Below, piece by piece: positions 22,241 to 34,814 of a DNA stretch of 64,000 nt. The DNA is taken from the NCBI GenBank assembly GCA_022605425.2, contig JAKIMF020000001.1, positions 746,501 through 810,500 of the forward strand, given 5' to 3'. The DNA is from Hamiltosporidium tvaerminnensis (taxonomy: Eukaryota > Microsporidia > Dubosqiidae). Both the position numbers and the translations under genes were made by a program. Each line of letters opens with the position of its first letter. The stretch's first letter is position 1. The notes under the pieces are model-generated. The model was not told the DNA's origin and ran no database searches. It saw only the letters and a program-made list of their open reading frames with translations.

Positions 22241-25200
22241 AATTTATGATTAATTAAGAGAGATATACACGGAATACTTAGAATAAAAAAGTTTGGTTTT
22301 TTTCGATATTTTTTGTGCTTCCTTACATTTATTTACAATTCTAATTTCGGTCATGTCAAATAAATTCTCCTTTTATTTAAGTAAATGTTCAATTCTTACT
22401 GGTCTTTCTGTTATAGGCTGCTCCGGTTAAAATACTTTCATTTTGTATTTATCACTGAATATTACAATTTATCAGGCTACAGACTTTACTTTGCAACCCA
22501 AAGTCCGATTCCCTTTTTATCGACGTAATATGATCAAAATTTAACTATATTTTTTCAACTTTTTTTTTGCTGTTTTTTATATTTTTGCACCTATTGATGT
22601 TTGAAAATGCAATTGTAAAGATCTAAATACCAACATTGAAAGCACAAAACAGTTTTTAGACTATTATATTCTTACAATTATTTCGCTTGTTTTTCTATTC
22701 TTCATTTTTGATGTATAAAATTTTAAATGTTATACACTTTTAAAGACGGTAAGTGGTTCAAATAAAAGATCAAAAGTATCATTTAATATAGAAATAGAAC
22801 ATTATCCAGCTAATTGCAAAAAACCAAATAAAATTTCCTCTAACCAAAGGTATTGATAAGAAAACATTTATCATAGTGATAAATTTTCATTAAAGATGTG
22901 AACGCCACACTTTGATTTTTTTTTTTAAAATTATATGGAAGCATTTGAGCAAGTGCTTGAAACAACCTACATGATTGGCATATCTAATTAAATATAATTC
23001 TCGATTTGATCAAAAAACTACATGGGCTCCTAAAAATTTAATCCATGAGATATTATAGTTCTGAATGTATGTGGCAGAAAAAACTCTTTACCAGCTTAAC
23101 AGATATATACGAACAATATAACTAAAGTATAGCTATTTTTTATTTTCTCATTTTTTTTGAAATATTTAACATAAGCGAATTCAAATGATAAATATTATTT
23201 GTTTTTGAGCACAATTGTCAAACTTCCAAGGCATCTTTGGCAGTTAATATTATATTGTGACCTAAAAATCAGTATGAATCTAAAATATATTTGTTGAGAA
23301 CACCTTTAAGCCTATATTCCGGGATAACTGATAACGTCCAAACCAGTACAAATGCTTAATTACCCTATTATTAACCGTCCTTAAAGATCAGGGTTAGATA
23401 CGAAGCACTACTCAGGCCAAAATATAAGGCAAGTGGAATATAAAATGGAAAATATATGGTTTTCTAATAAAGTGCGAACGTTAGAATATAAAAAAAACAA
23501 TATAAGATATTTTTTGATGAGAAAAATAATACTAAGCAATATACCGAATAAACAAGCATCTAAAGGTTTTACCAAAGGACCCTACTAGAATGACTTTATT
23601 TTCAAAGGCATGATAATAAACTGTGCGGGTTCAATGATTATAATTGAAAACTTTTACCATATTTTTTAAAGATGAAAAACTTAATAAAGAACAAGATAGA
23701 ATTAGATTTTGCTCTCCAGAAAACTATAAATCACAAAAAATTAATAAATTTACACAAATAAATATCATATAAATATTTATGGGAAGTTACTAATGTATAA
23801 AAAGTTCTTTTATAAATAATTGAAAATCAAATGACTTTTAAAGAACATTATTATAGAACTTACGTATTGTTTAAGTAATTATCATGAAAAAGCCTAAACA
23901 ATTTTCCCAATATTTTTTTGCTTTGATTCGGATTTAAAATGAATACTGTTTTTGCGAACACAATAGAACATAAAAAAATTATGTCATATAAAAAACATTA
24001 TTTAAAACTTATTTAGGCATTTTAATTAACTTTTAGTTGCTTTTGGCGTTGATTGTTTATAGTTCTTGAATTTTGAAATGTTTGCACCAAAATTCTTTAT
24101 TTTTTTGCCCAAAATTTAAGAAATTATTTTAGCTGTGAACTATAACTTAAGGCTATTTAATATTCGAATTTTGTAAAATTGAAATAAAAGGTTTTTTTTA
24201 ATTGTCAATGGACTTTAGACATTATATAGAGAGAAGAGATCATTAAAAAGTATATAATATCTGGATCCGATAAATACAGATCTTGTAATTACACCATGGG
24301 AACGCAATATATTAATATTTTAAAAAATTCAATACTTTACATGAAAAGCGTTAGAATTTCAATGCTATATATTTTTTGCTAGAATTTTACAACCTACAGT
24401 CTTGTAAAACGAATCAAAACCTTTGAAAAACATTGGTAATAAGATAGTGTTATCAGTATGCACGGGTGTATAGAAACCTTTTTTTGATATATTTATCCAT
24501 ATGAATACGTATTTCTATTATCTTATGAAGAATAACACAAGTGTAAACATTGATTTTATATATTTTAATTCTTTGTTTAAAAAAACCACAGTGTAAAATT
24601 TTACCATATATTCCTTTTTTTTTCAGGGAATATAGCAAAGTTTTATCTAATCTAAAAGCAAATATTTTATATTTTCTACACAAATAAATCGTATTTTGGA
24701 TAGCTTGAATTTACGAAACAGTGATTGTATTAAATTTGATCCATCAAACATTCAAAAATGCATTATAAATTTTATACTTTATGTTTACACATAAATTTTA
24801 GCTAAAAGCCAAAACCTTAAATTTATTTTCAAGAATCTTAAATTTTCTTAAAATAATCCAAGTGACAGAATTTTTATGATAAATGAAACTAAAATTGAAC
24901 TAAGATTTATAATTAAAATAAAACTATCAGAACATATATAGACAAGAAATGTCTATTAATTATTACCATGATTAATCTAGATAGTATATCCAAATAAACC
25001 AATAGATATTTCGGTAATTTGGAAGGGATTATATAAAACGGCTCATTATATTCGGAAATATATCACGCTTTTTTTGGAATCGATCATCCATGTATTTACA
25101 ATATTTTTTATTTCTTTTAACATACATATATCGAATTACAAATGAACGACATTTAATGCATTTATTAATAGTCGTTAAGTCGACGAAAACATAATTTTTT

Positions 25201-28200
25201 GAATGAACGAAAAAAATAAGCGCAAAGGTAAATTAAAATTTAAATTAAATTGATATATCTCATAAAATTTTGATCAAATATTTTTTTTATCGCATCTTTA
25301 GCAAGAAGTTTTGAACGCATGGCAGATTTCTAAAACTATGCGATGTATCAAAAATATGGAGATAAGAGATACATATTTTGATTTTTGAAGATTTACTAAT
25401 TTGCATAAGTTTTGATTTAAAGTAACATGGCATACCAGACTATATTAAACAATTTATTTACATCGATTATTTATTGCTTTTGAGCGAAATTTCAATGAAT
25501 TTGTTTATAATTTAGTATTTCGAGAAAAAAATTTAAAAAGTTAAAATATTATCGGGAATAGAAAATTAAAAATCAATTCTACCTTAAATTTATATAGTAG
25601 CCAAAAAAAATATTGAATTTTTCGTATGGTTTTGTGCCCAAAGACCTAAGCACGCTTTTAAGATGGGTATCATCAATATGCAGAAAACATTTGACTTCTT
25701 GTTCTAGAAAAAAATAGAGTTACTGTGTCTAAAATATTTAAATATTTTTTGAACCATATCGTTGAAAATTTTGGCCTTCTTAGTTTTACTTTTGATAGCG
25801 AATTCCAAGTTGATTAAAAACTCTTAATTAAGTTAACTCTATGGACATGAATTCAAATTAAAATCTGATTTTTGAAGAAATATTTGCACTTGAGGACGTC
25901 TTCCTTCGATAATTTCAATTTTATAAAAAATTCTTTATTTTTATACCATCTAGCTCATTTTGTTTCAAACCTCTTTTATATATTTGGAATTCTGTTTAGA
26001 GCATAAAAATAGCTTTTTACACACCATATTGCGTCTTCCTGGGTTTCATTGAGGAGGGACTATAGGAAAATGTTATATTCCAATCATTATGTTTTTATAA
26101 AAAAAATGATTAGTTGATTGCATATTTCGTATAAAGTATATGTAATTTTAATAGATTAATAATGCATTCATAAATAGATTTATTTCCCCGAAAACACATT
26201 CGTTTTCTTACGAAGTCAAGATCTTAGGTTCAGCTGGAATCATCAAAAATAATTATTTCAAAATCTTTAGAATGATATGACAAGGTATTTTCTGGTTAAA
26301 TCTTCTTTTTAATCAATAATTACAAGTCTTATCTACTAGATTATATAAGTTTTTACTGAATCCTTGTTTTGAGCTCGTATGGTGTGAAAAATTTTGATAA
26401 AAATTATTTGATTATGTGCAAATTACAGATATATTAAGACATATTTTATACTAGAACTATTACCATGACTATTAAACATTTTTCAAATTATTTTAGAAGT
26501 TTGAGAACTATCAAATTTGAAATTTCACAATGAGGCATCAGGAAACTCAAAAAACGTTTGGGATGGTAAAAAACTTCTCATACATTTGTTAAGGATAAAA
26601 AGAATAAAACTGAAGTCCTCGCATTTTTTAGAGTTATTTTTTGGCATATTGGCGTTTAATGTATTATAAGGGATATTTTTCTTTGCAAATATTAGATTCT
26701 ATTTCGAGTCAATATTTTTCGTGCTATCTTCTTGACAGTCATAGGTAAAAGTTATTTTAAGTTTAATGTTCATATATTTCTAGGTTTTTAAAAAATATTT
26801 TCAGTGTTTTTTGACTTTCTACAAAATGCATTTGGTTTATTAGAAGTGCTTTATATTACTTTAAGATATTTTCGAAAGTATTCTTTTATTTCATTAAAAC
26901 TATAAGTCTTTTAATTTTTAATATCAGATTCAAAAATATAAACCATACCTACGACTTTTGATTCTAATTTCCTACTGCATATGACGTGTATATTTAAAAT
27001 GGCACTTATGTTTTTAATAACGGGTTTAAAATATCTTTTATTTGCTGTTTTTTCTCTCCAAATAAACATATTACAGGAATGAATTAAAGCTTTCCCACAA
27101 ATTTTTTGTTTGGAGTTTCTGAACATTTTAATTTTTTCGAATTTAGATGTCAGTTTAACGTAAATTTTGTTGCTTTAAAGTTGAAGATTTATCGACTGCA
27201 AATCAAATTCGGCATTATAAATAAAATCCATAAATCAAGACGAGTTTATTCTCAGTACATAGTTTATACATAATTTAATTGTTTTTAGGAAAAATCTATT
27301 GTTTGATCAATGATGTTCGTTCAGATTTATTCATGTAAATACTTCATGAAATTCAAACCTATGAAGCTATATTATAAAGAAAATTCGAATTTGCCTTTGC
27401 ATTTATTTGATATAATATATCAGGTTGGATGATTATATCATTACTTAAACCCGATACCTTTCTTAATAGATGATTTATTTGTGCTTTCTAAGATGTTTTG
27501 TATTTTTCGAGTTACAGACCTCAGATAGATGAAAATGTGCAATCTTTCTTTGATGAAAAAATTTCTTTCGAGTATATTACTAAGCAAGATTTACAAGTAA
27601 TACGATCAAGGTTTTTTTCTATAAATAAATTTATTATTTTTGACGAAAGTTTTATCATTTGAGGAAAACTTAAAATCATAAGATGTGAAACTAAGTTGTG
27701 TCTTGTTCATGTGATTTTCCAAATTAAGATCATGAGTATTATTAAAAATTTGTTCAAGTAAAAAACTGGTTTTTAATGATAAACTATAAAACCTTAATTT
27801 GGACATTTATTTTGTATGGATCATTAAAATATTCTTTAAGCTGTCTTATTAAATTGATTAGACCAATTCAAATAACATTTTACTTTTCGGAAGTATAGCG
27901 AATTTTGTTGATTCATTATATTGCAGAAATAACCAAAGCAAAAAATATTACTTTTAAATAAGCAAAAGTTTCATATTTATATGATAGTTATGCTCAAAAC
28001 AGAGTAATGGAGCAAAATCGTATGAGCTTTTTTCTCTTTATTTTTTTTAATTTTCATTTCACCTAAGCAAAAACATATTTATCTGCGAGTAGTATGGTAA
28101 TAGTAGAATTTAAGCTGTAATATATTTTTAAAGTACTCTTTGCACAGGTAAAAAGAAAAAAATAAAGCATAAAAAAGTTATAGTCTATTTTAGAAATATA

Positions 28201-30640
28201 GAATATATTTTTTTTAGTTTTTTTCCCAGAAAGTCTTAGCAACCATTTAATTATTATGTTTGTGGCAATTTGTTGTTATATCCTTTAAAACATATCAATA
28301 TATTTGAATCGAGTAGACCGCTTTTTAATATTACAACATAACGATACTCTTGGTTTGGTAAAATTTAATTTTCTACAAAATTATAGTCTTAAACCTTCGG
28401 TTGACAAAAAATTTACTAATTAGTTTAATGTTTCTAGATTTCTTCATTTATCGAAAATCAAGGCATCCTATTTTTTGAGTTGCAAGTCTTTGCTTTGAAT
28501 AAATATATTTTTCAATATGCAGATTATTACTTTAATCATCTATGTTTTCAACAACTGCTTCATGAGCGTTGAAAGTTTTCGAGCAAACCTAATATTCCTT
28601 TGCATATGTGATTTACTGGCTTTTTTTCTATTATATCGTAAGATTCGGGTAAATCTTTGTTTTGGATTGGTACATTTGAGTTGAGTCGAATTTAATTGAT
28701 TGTTTTCACATTTTCAAAACTTCCAAGATAACCAGCTTCTAATCTTTGGATTTTTTAATCGAGCTTGTGTTTTTTCTACAAGAATATCGATTAAAAATAT
28801 AATTGACCATTCCATTTTTAGACTTAGGTTTAAATCGTTGTTATTCTAATAATTTAAATACTAACATCGTTTATTAAAAAAATAAGTAATCAAAAGCTAT
28901 GCTGCTTAATTATATTTCTTTGATTAATTCGTTTGAATTGGAATTGGAATTTCATTAAGGTTAAAGGGCATATGCAAGTCGTTTCTAATAGGGTCTTCGA
29001 TTTTTTGTAGAGTCATGCTAGATCATTATAAAGCTTGGAGCAATCTTTGTAGAATTTTATCTATCTAAGTAAAAAAATGGCTTTTGTGCTCTAATTTGTA
29101 GTTCTGGTCTGGGATTTTTTTTCGTGCGGAGAAATTAAATGTTTTCTGAAAAAAAACTTGCAAATAATGTAATTTCAAACAAAATATTTTTTCGTTAATT
29201 TAGCAGCAACCCATTTGCGTGATTCAAAAATTTATTTACACCTTTCATATTTTCATCAAAGTAATGGTTGTGGCTTTTTTCTCCTTCCTTTTGTCATGAA
29301 TGCAGTTTAATCAAAGATAGTATAATTCATGATGAAATCTCAAGAGAAATTAAGCTCACCCATGTGTTTTTTGTATATTATTTCCTATTATAAAATAGAA
29401 TTTGAAATCATAATATCGCATATCTCTTAAGGATTTACAGAAACAGCAACTTTTATCGTTCATTATTTTATGATATTTATTATTTTTGTATTCAGAAATT
29501 TGATTGATTCTTATTTTAATTAGAATTAACGCTTTTTTACGTTATTTTTTATTTACAGAAAAATATCGCACATAAATAGAGGCAAATTTTGCCTTCTATA
29601 AATATAACATCGTAATATTCAGAAAAAGACGAAGACTCGCCTCAAAATGTTGAATTAGTTAAAAAAATTCAAAACATCGATAGGTGTCCTTCGATTAGTA
29701 CATTAATCTCCTGATTTGTTCTTTAATCTTATTTAAACAATAATAGTAAGCAGAAGTAAAATATGAAAAACTTAGAAAGATTCTATTGGTTTACAAATAT
29801 ATTTGAAATAAGAAGTGTAAAATTCCTTTCTGAATTATTATATGTGACATAAATAACATTATATTCATTTTCTAATTTTCCCAAAGTTTTTCATAGCAAA
29901 AAAAAATTTAAATCAATTTGTTCAAATTTATTTTCTTGAAATTTGCAATTACATAAACAATTATATGATAAGATTGATGCTTTTTTTTCAAATTTTTCTG
30001 CTAAATTTATTCATATTCTCAAAAAAATTGCATTAAACAGTTACCACTTGAATAGCTTCAGGGAATTTCGTAACTGATTTAATTAAAGATTTTTAATAGA
30101 ATTACTAGAAAGTTATAGAATAAATGAATCAATCAATACATCACTGTTTAAAAAACCGTTTTTTCAGCCAAAAAAAACACTTCATAGGAATAAATTCCAA
30201 CGAAAAAGCAAACAAAATTCATACAAAACTTTTGGTTAATATAAATACGCAAAAAACAAATAATAAACTAAGGTTTGCAAAAAATTGAAAAGCGGAAAAC
30301 CAAAAGAAGAAATAAGTGTGTAACAAATTATCGAGAAATTTTTATAAGAAATTCTCACTGGCGGCTAAAAATGCAAATATATAAGACTTTAATAATATAC
30401 TAGCAATATGACCAGGTATGGATATAGCAAGTTAAATGAAAATATAGAAATTAACTATGATAATATGTTTAAGAATATAATCTAATGTATTTTTACTTTT
30501 TTGTTGAATGAAAAATTAAATTCGTTTTCAAGAGATTAACAGCAGACTTTATTATAAATTACAAACCAAATATAGAAAATTATGAATTAAAAAAATATAA
30601 GAAGTAGATTTTCTATAATTGTAAAGGAAAAATTAAGAAA
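22241..30640. other. 8.4-kb gene desert
   Basis: No frame longer than about 76 codons and none with recognisable domains on either strand. Parts of 25-29.4 kb have somewhat richer sequence on the minus strand, which may be very old coding or transposon remnants, but no family could be named. Near 23300-23640 there are also fragments that look like decayed coding sequence. Confidence 0.5.
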
Positions 30641-30695
30641 TATTTAAAATCAGAATATATTTAAAAAAAATGATAAATGAGAGAAATTACAAAAT
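30641..30695. repeat. Left part of a ~37-bp tandem array split by the retrotransposon
   Basis: AAAAAAAATGATAAATGAGAG and AAATTACAAAATATTTAAA here are the same unit as the array at 34546-34735, on the other side of the inserted element. Confidence 0.8.
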
Positions 30696-30714
30696 ATTTA
30701 AAATTAGAAAGTAT
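30696..30714 (+). repeat. Left 19-bp target-site duplication of the intact retrotransposon
   Basis: ATTTAAAATTAGAAAGTAT, identical to 34527-34545. Confidence 0.9.
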
Positions 30715-33700
30715 TTTTATTTAATAAAATTCTGGGTTAAAATATTTTTTACCATTTTTTACATGTTTTCTTCTACCTCTTTAACCACTTTTGTCTCTTC
30801 TTCCAAATCCGACTCTTCATTTATGTTATTGGTCGGTTCCTCTAAAGTGGTTCCTCCTTGTAAAATAAAGGGGGCTTTATATTTTGGTTTAAAATTTTTG
30901 GCACCATCTTCCTCTGTTTTCGCTTCTTTTAAAGGGGGTATTGGTTCCTCATGCATCTCTGATCTCATAATAACACCCATTGACGCTCTCTCCCAGCTCT
31001 CTTCGGCATTTAGTCCTGACTCAAGTCCTCTTCGTCGATCAAAGGAAATAGTTTCGACTGTCTTTTTAAGTACTATAGACTGAATGTATGCTTCTACATT
31101 CATGGGTATTTCTAGTCTTTTAAGATGAGATTTATGGTATTTTGTCACAATACCGTCCCAGGTCATCACATAAGGGATTATCTCAACACTACACTTATAA
31201 ATAAGGCCCAACTCATTGGCTAGCAGGTCATACTTCCTAAGTTTTTCAGTTTCAACTATTTGAAGTGAATCTTGGGAAGTGATTCCTACTTCAATGAGTG
31301 TTATCTTATTCTTCTTCTTATCTAAAATAAATATGTCTGGTCTGTTATTCCGAATTTTAACATCAGTTTTAATTCTGGTGTCCACTCTTATCTCTGCATA
31401 CTCATTATCAAGAATTTCTTGAACTGAGTGGCTCCTTATTCGTTTTGAAGACTTAAACTTATATCTATTTAGAAGGAGAAGGTGTAGGCATCTAACCACT
31501 TCATTATGCCGTCTAGTGTAATCATGGCCTAGCATTTTTTCACATCTAGTTGCTAGATGATCCACAGTCTTACCAGACTTCCCGCAATGTTGACACACAC
31601 CATCTGCTCCCCAGAATACATTTCTATCCTGGATATAGCAGAACACAGCTTCATTTCGTGGCCTAATATTTCCTCTCTTTAGCCATCTTGAAGAGTCACT
31701 AACACTCACAAGCTCATTTTTCCTTGCATTATATAACTTTGAATGGAGTTTTCGTTTTTCTATTTCGTTATATAGTTTTGCAAGTTGAGCTTCTTCTAAA
31801 CTTTTCTTAGTGACTTCTTCTGCCAACCTGTACTTTACTTTTAAGAAGCCTTTTATTAGTGCAAGATGGGTTTTATTATTATTCTCCACCTTGAGGATTG
31901 CTGCTCGTCTAGTTGATATTTCTTTACTTTTTTCCAGACAATCCAAGAGTTGCAGAAGCATATGTTCGCTTCGCAACTCAACACTATGTAGGCCTCTTCC
32001 AAGTTCTGTTCTAGGAAGATACAACCGCTCTTTACATCCTGGGCGGAGATGTATCTTATTTTTAACCAACACCGCACGCACTACATCATCTAACTTAGAG
32101 AAGTCAGCCGGTTCAAGTCGAAGTACTCCTATGTGGTAGTTGATTAACGATATCGCATGTTGATTGATTGCAGAAAATAAATTTTTTGCATTTAATCTAG
32201 TGTGACAAAGTCTTTCAACTCTTGATATAAGTTTGCTCTGTACTTCTTCAAATGAGCTACGTGTTGGGATTCCTCTGCTATCTTCTATTATTCCTAAATA
32301 TTTGTAAACACTAACACCTTCTAGAAGAGTAGCAGTATCTTCACAACACGTATCATTTGTGGCTGACTTCTCTTTGTTAATCTCTAAGCCAATCACCTCT
32401 AAAAATTCCTTTGCCTCGCCTGTCATAGCACTCAATGTGGAGCTGTCTTTTGCAAGGAGCTTAAGATCATCAATAAACAAGAGATGATTAGTAGAATGGG
32501 ATTCTGCATCTGTTTGTACTGTCACTTTTGTGTATTTTTCATTAAGCTTTCGGCTTAATGGATCCATACACAACACAAATAACAAAGGTGACAGACTATC
32601 TCCTTGCAGGATCCCTCTATCAATCTTCTTGCTCATGATTTTTTCAGGCCCTACTGATATATCAATTTTCCATTTTGATATAATTACCTTAATAAATTTC
32701 AGGATCCAATCAGGTAAATTAAGGTTTTCAATGCATTGAGTTAAATAAGCATGATCTATTGAATCATAAGCTTTTTTAACATCAATCCATGTTGCCTTAA
32801 GATTGTTTCCGTACTCTTTATTTAAGGCAATATTCAGTAGAGCCTGCTCTTTCGCTCCCTGCACACCTCTTACCGCCCCTAGTTGGTTCTCTGCAAGCAA
32901 CCCTCGCCTTTCCACTTCAAGTTGAACGACTTTCGTTACACACTTTGTCGTTAACTTATAGAGGTTGGACATACAAGTGATTGGCCTGTAGTCAGAGCCT
33001 CTTCGTGGAATTCCTTTCGGTATCAAATACGTAAGCCCGCAGTAAAACCAATCAGCTTGAGGTGTTCCTTCTAAACATATAACTTTCACAATATCATAAA
33101 GATATTTGTGAAGAGTTGTAAGTTTCTTAATGAAAAAATTGTAGATACCATCAATTCCAGCAGCTTTCCAATTAGGGAGCCAATTAATGATATTCACAAA
33201 TTCATCAAGTGAAGGAAACGTGGTCGGATGATTATCTGATACAAATGGAATCAAATAATCATCGTACGTGACTGTGTCATCATTTTTGTTCCACATTGTA
33301 GACCAAAAACTCACAATTTCATCACGGCTAACCACATGCTCGGATTCCACACGCTCAGATAACCCACGATAAAATCGACCTCGGAAAAGCTCAAACATAC
33401 GATTCTCTTTTCGGAATTGCTTCCTACTTTCATGCATCGTAATTTTTTTCTCGTAAACATTCAAAGACTCATTCTTCTTAACTAAAGCCTCAGAAAGATC
33501 AGTTACGCTGCTCAAGTTTAAATTAAACTCTCGCATGATTTTCTTAAGGCTCTTCGTTTCCGAAGTGGAGAGCTTTTCCTGCTTACGAGCCTTCTCGAGA
33601 AGATCTTTGGAAAGTACTAACTTAGAAATTTTACTTTCTATGTTTTCCTTCCAAGCGGATCTAGGCTTTTCTTTGCGTGTTGCCTCGTCATAGCATACCT

Positions 33701-34526
33701 GCGCAGCTTGCATGATATACGCGGCTTCCGTAATTGACTCAGGTACATGAGCTCCTGCATATTCACCGACTACTCGATTAATGAGATCCAGAACTTTACT
33801 ATCAACCAATTCATTTGGATGTTTTCTAGTTCGGACCACTACTTTTCCAATTTCGTTCTCAGAGATTTCTTTGATTTTACTCAAGAATTTATCTCTCAGG
33901 TTTATGTACTCCGTGGTGTCGGTCAAGGTGCATGTATCAGCGAGACAAGTGGCGATTCTACGTCGCTCTCCATTCTCTTCTGATTTTACATCCTTTCCCA
34001 TCTCACTTTGTGCCAATTTTTTTAACACTTCGAGAGTTTCAGTGCAGCCGAATTTCTCATTATAGTACCTGTGAAGCTCTGTCCAGCCATTTCTTGGCAT
34101 TCTTTCAAACCTTGTCTGTACTGCAAAAAAAACAATTCGAGGCCATTCCTTCGGGTCGGCTGTTACGGAATCGAATATCGTCCGCAATGCCATTAGCCTG
34201 TTACCTTCCGGAGTAGCTAGAGTACAGGGGCTTGTCATGTCGTACGATGGCTCGCACGCAGAGACTTCAACCGAAGAGGGAACTGGTGTATTAGGCGAAG
34301 GTAAGGTGTCAAGCCCACTATTTTGCATTTTACTGCATGTTTGGCTTGGTGGTGGAGGTGTTATTGTTGTGTAGGAGGAGGAAGGTAGGGGAATCGCCGG
34401 TGGGTGTAGCTTACATTTTTGTATCTCACTATCACTCTTTTTCACCTCATCAGCGTCGTTTGCAGCCTTTATTTTGGTATTATTCGATATTTCGCTGCTA
34501 ACATTTTTCTTTCTACCCATTATAAG
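30715..34526 (-). mobile_element. Intact RLE-type non-LTR retrotransposon (3,812 bp)
   Basis: Bounded by a perfect 19-bp direct repeat. On the minus strand it starts CTTATA followed at once by the ATG of its single gene, and ends ACCCAGAATTTTATTAAATAAAA with no LTR. It sits inside a tandem array about 270 bp downstream of the CAF1 stop codon, in the same direction as CAF1. Relics of the same family are found at 1-2812, 6150-6242, 6985-7440, 9560-10480, 16671-16765, 41066-42336, 48350-48800 and 56060-56225. The long duplication and the truncated relics fit target-primed reverse transcription. Confidence 0.93.
30759..34520 (-). CDS. Retrotransposon polyprotein: reverse transcriptase with CCHC knuckle and restriction-like endonuclease
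   Basis: A single 1,253-residue protein. The start is MGRKKN at 34520; an upstream extension of 30 codons is open only because it reads through the target duplication and flank. Order of parts: a low-complexity Ser/Pro/Thr region (about 40-125); a helical region of unknown function (about 125-440); the reverse transcriptase (about 460-760) with LIPKGIPRRGSDYRPI (499 on), DVKKAYDSIDH, the QGDSLSP motif and the catalytic FIDD at 682-685; a CCHC knuckle (C976, C979, H988, C993); and a PD-(D/E)xK-like endonuclease with RPDIFI (P1061, D1062) and LIEVGI (E1077). RT followed by a CCHC knuckle and a restriction-like nuclease is the layout of the R2/R4/CRE/NeSL group of LINEs. No N-terminal zinc fingers of the R2 kind are seen. 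All catalytic motifs are intact, so it may be active. Confidence 0.93.
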   Translation of the reverse strand: MGRKKNVSSEISNNTKIKAANDADEVKKSDSEIQKCKLHPPAIPLPSSSYTTITPPPPSQTCSKMQNSGLDTLPSPNTPVPSSVEVSACEPSYDMTSPCTLATPEGNRLMALRTIFDSVTADPKEWPRIVFFAVQTRFERMPRNGWTELHRYYNEKFGCTETLEVLKKLAQSEMGKDVKSEENGERRRIATCLADTCTLTDTTEYINLRDKFLSKIKEISENEIGKVVVRTRKHPNELVDSKVLDLINRVVGEYAGAHVPESITEAAYIMQAAQVCYDEATRKEKPRSAWKENIESKISKLVLSKDLLEKARKQEKLSTSETKSLKKIMREFNLNLSSVTDLSEALVKKNESLNVYEKKITMHESRKQFRKENRMFELFRGRFYRGLSERVESEHVVSRDEIVSFWSTMWNKNDDTVTYDDYLIPFVSDNHPTTFPSLDEFVNIINWLPNWKAAGIDGIYNFFIKKLTTLHKYLYDIVKVICLEGTPQADWFYCGLTYLIPKGIPRRGSDYRPITCMSNLYKLTTKCVTKVVQLEVERRGLLAENQLGAVRGVQGAKEQALLNIALNKEYGNNLKATWIDVKKAYDSIDHAYLTQCIENLNLPDWILKFIKVIISKWKIDISVGPEKIMSKKIDRGILQGDSLSPLLFVLCMDPLSRKLNEKYTKVTVQTDAESHSTNHLLFIDDLKLLAKDSSTLSAMTGEAKEFLEVIGLEINKEKSATNDTCCEDTATLLEGVSVYKYLGIIEDSRGIPTRSSFEEVQSKLISRVERLCHTRLNAKNLFSAINQHAISLINYHIGVLRLEPADFSKLDDVVRAVLVKNKIHLRPGCKERLYLPRTELGRGLHSVELRSEHMLLQLLDCLEKSKEISTRRAAILKVENNNKTHLALIKGFLKVKYRLAEEVTKKSLEEAQLAKLYNEIEKRKLHSKLYNARKNELVSVSDSSRWLKRGNIRPRNEAVFCYIQDRNVFWGADGVCQHCGKSGKTVDHLATRCEKMLGHDYTRRHNEVVRCLHLLLLNRYKFKSSKRIRSHSVQEILDNEYAEIRVDTRIKTDVKIRNNRPDIFILDKKKNKITLIEVGITSQDSLQIVETEKLRKYDLLANELGLIYKCSVEIIPYVMTWDGIVTKYHKSHLKRLEIPMNVEAYIQSIVLKKTVETISFDRRRGLESGLNAEESWERASMGVIMRSEMHEEPIPPLKEAKTEEDGAKNFKPKYKAPFILQGGTTLEEPTNNINEESDLEEETKVVKEVEENM

Positions 34527-34545
34527 ATTTAAAATTAGAAAGTAT
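34527..34545 (+). repeat. Right 19-bp target-site duplication of the intact retrotransposon
   Basis: Identical to 30696-30714; it lies directly before the element's 5' end on the minus strand. Confidence 0.9.
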
Positions 34546-34735
34546 ATAAATAAATATAAAAGAGAAATTACAAAATATTTAAAAAAAATAATAAATGAGA
34601 GAAGTACCAAAATATTTAAAAAAAATAATAAATGAGAGAAGTACCAAAATATTTATAAAAATGATAAATAAAGAAAAAATTACAAAATATTTAAAAAAAA
34701 TGATAAATAAGAGAAGTAACAACACATTTTAAAAA
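34546..34735. repeat. ~37-bp tandem array downstream of CAF1
   Basis: About five units of the type AGAGAAGTACCAAAATATTTAAAAAAAATAATAAATG. The array continues on the far side of the retrotransposon (30641-30714), so the element landed inside it. Confidence 0.88.
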
Positions 34736-34814
34736 CGGAAAGAAGGAAATACATTTACAAAGATAATATATAAGAATGTTAAATTACAAAAAAAAATAAT
34801 ATATGAAAGATAAA

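Noticed and set aside
23300-23640. Possible LINE or integrase remnant
   Set aside because: Only isolated protein-like words; no catalytic motif in order.
28700-29400. Possible transposase or gag-pol remnants on the minus strand of the gene desert
   Set aside because: A few suggestive words (such as SHNHY...DE) appear in conceptual translation, but frames break every few codons and no ordered motif set could be shown.
34521-34610. Thirty extra N-terminal codons of the retrotransposon frame
   Set aside because: They are encoded by the target duplication and flanking spacer, are hydrophobic by A/T bias, and lie outside the element; MGRKKN at 34520 is the start.
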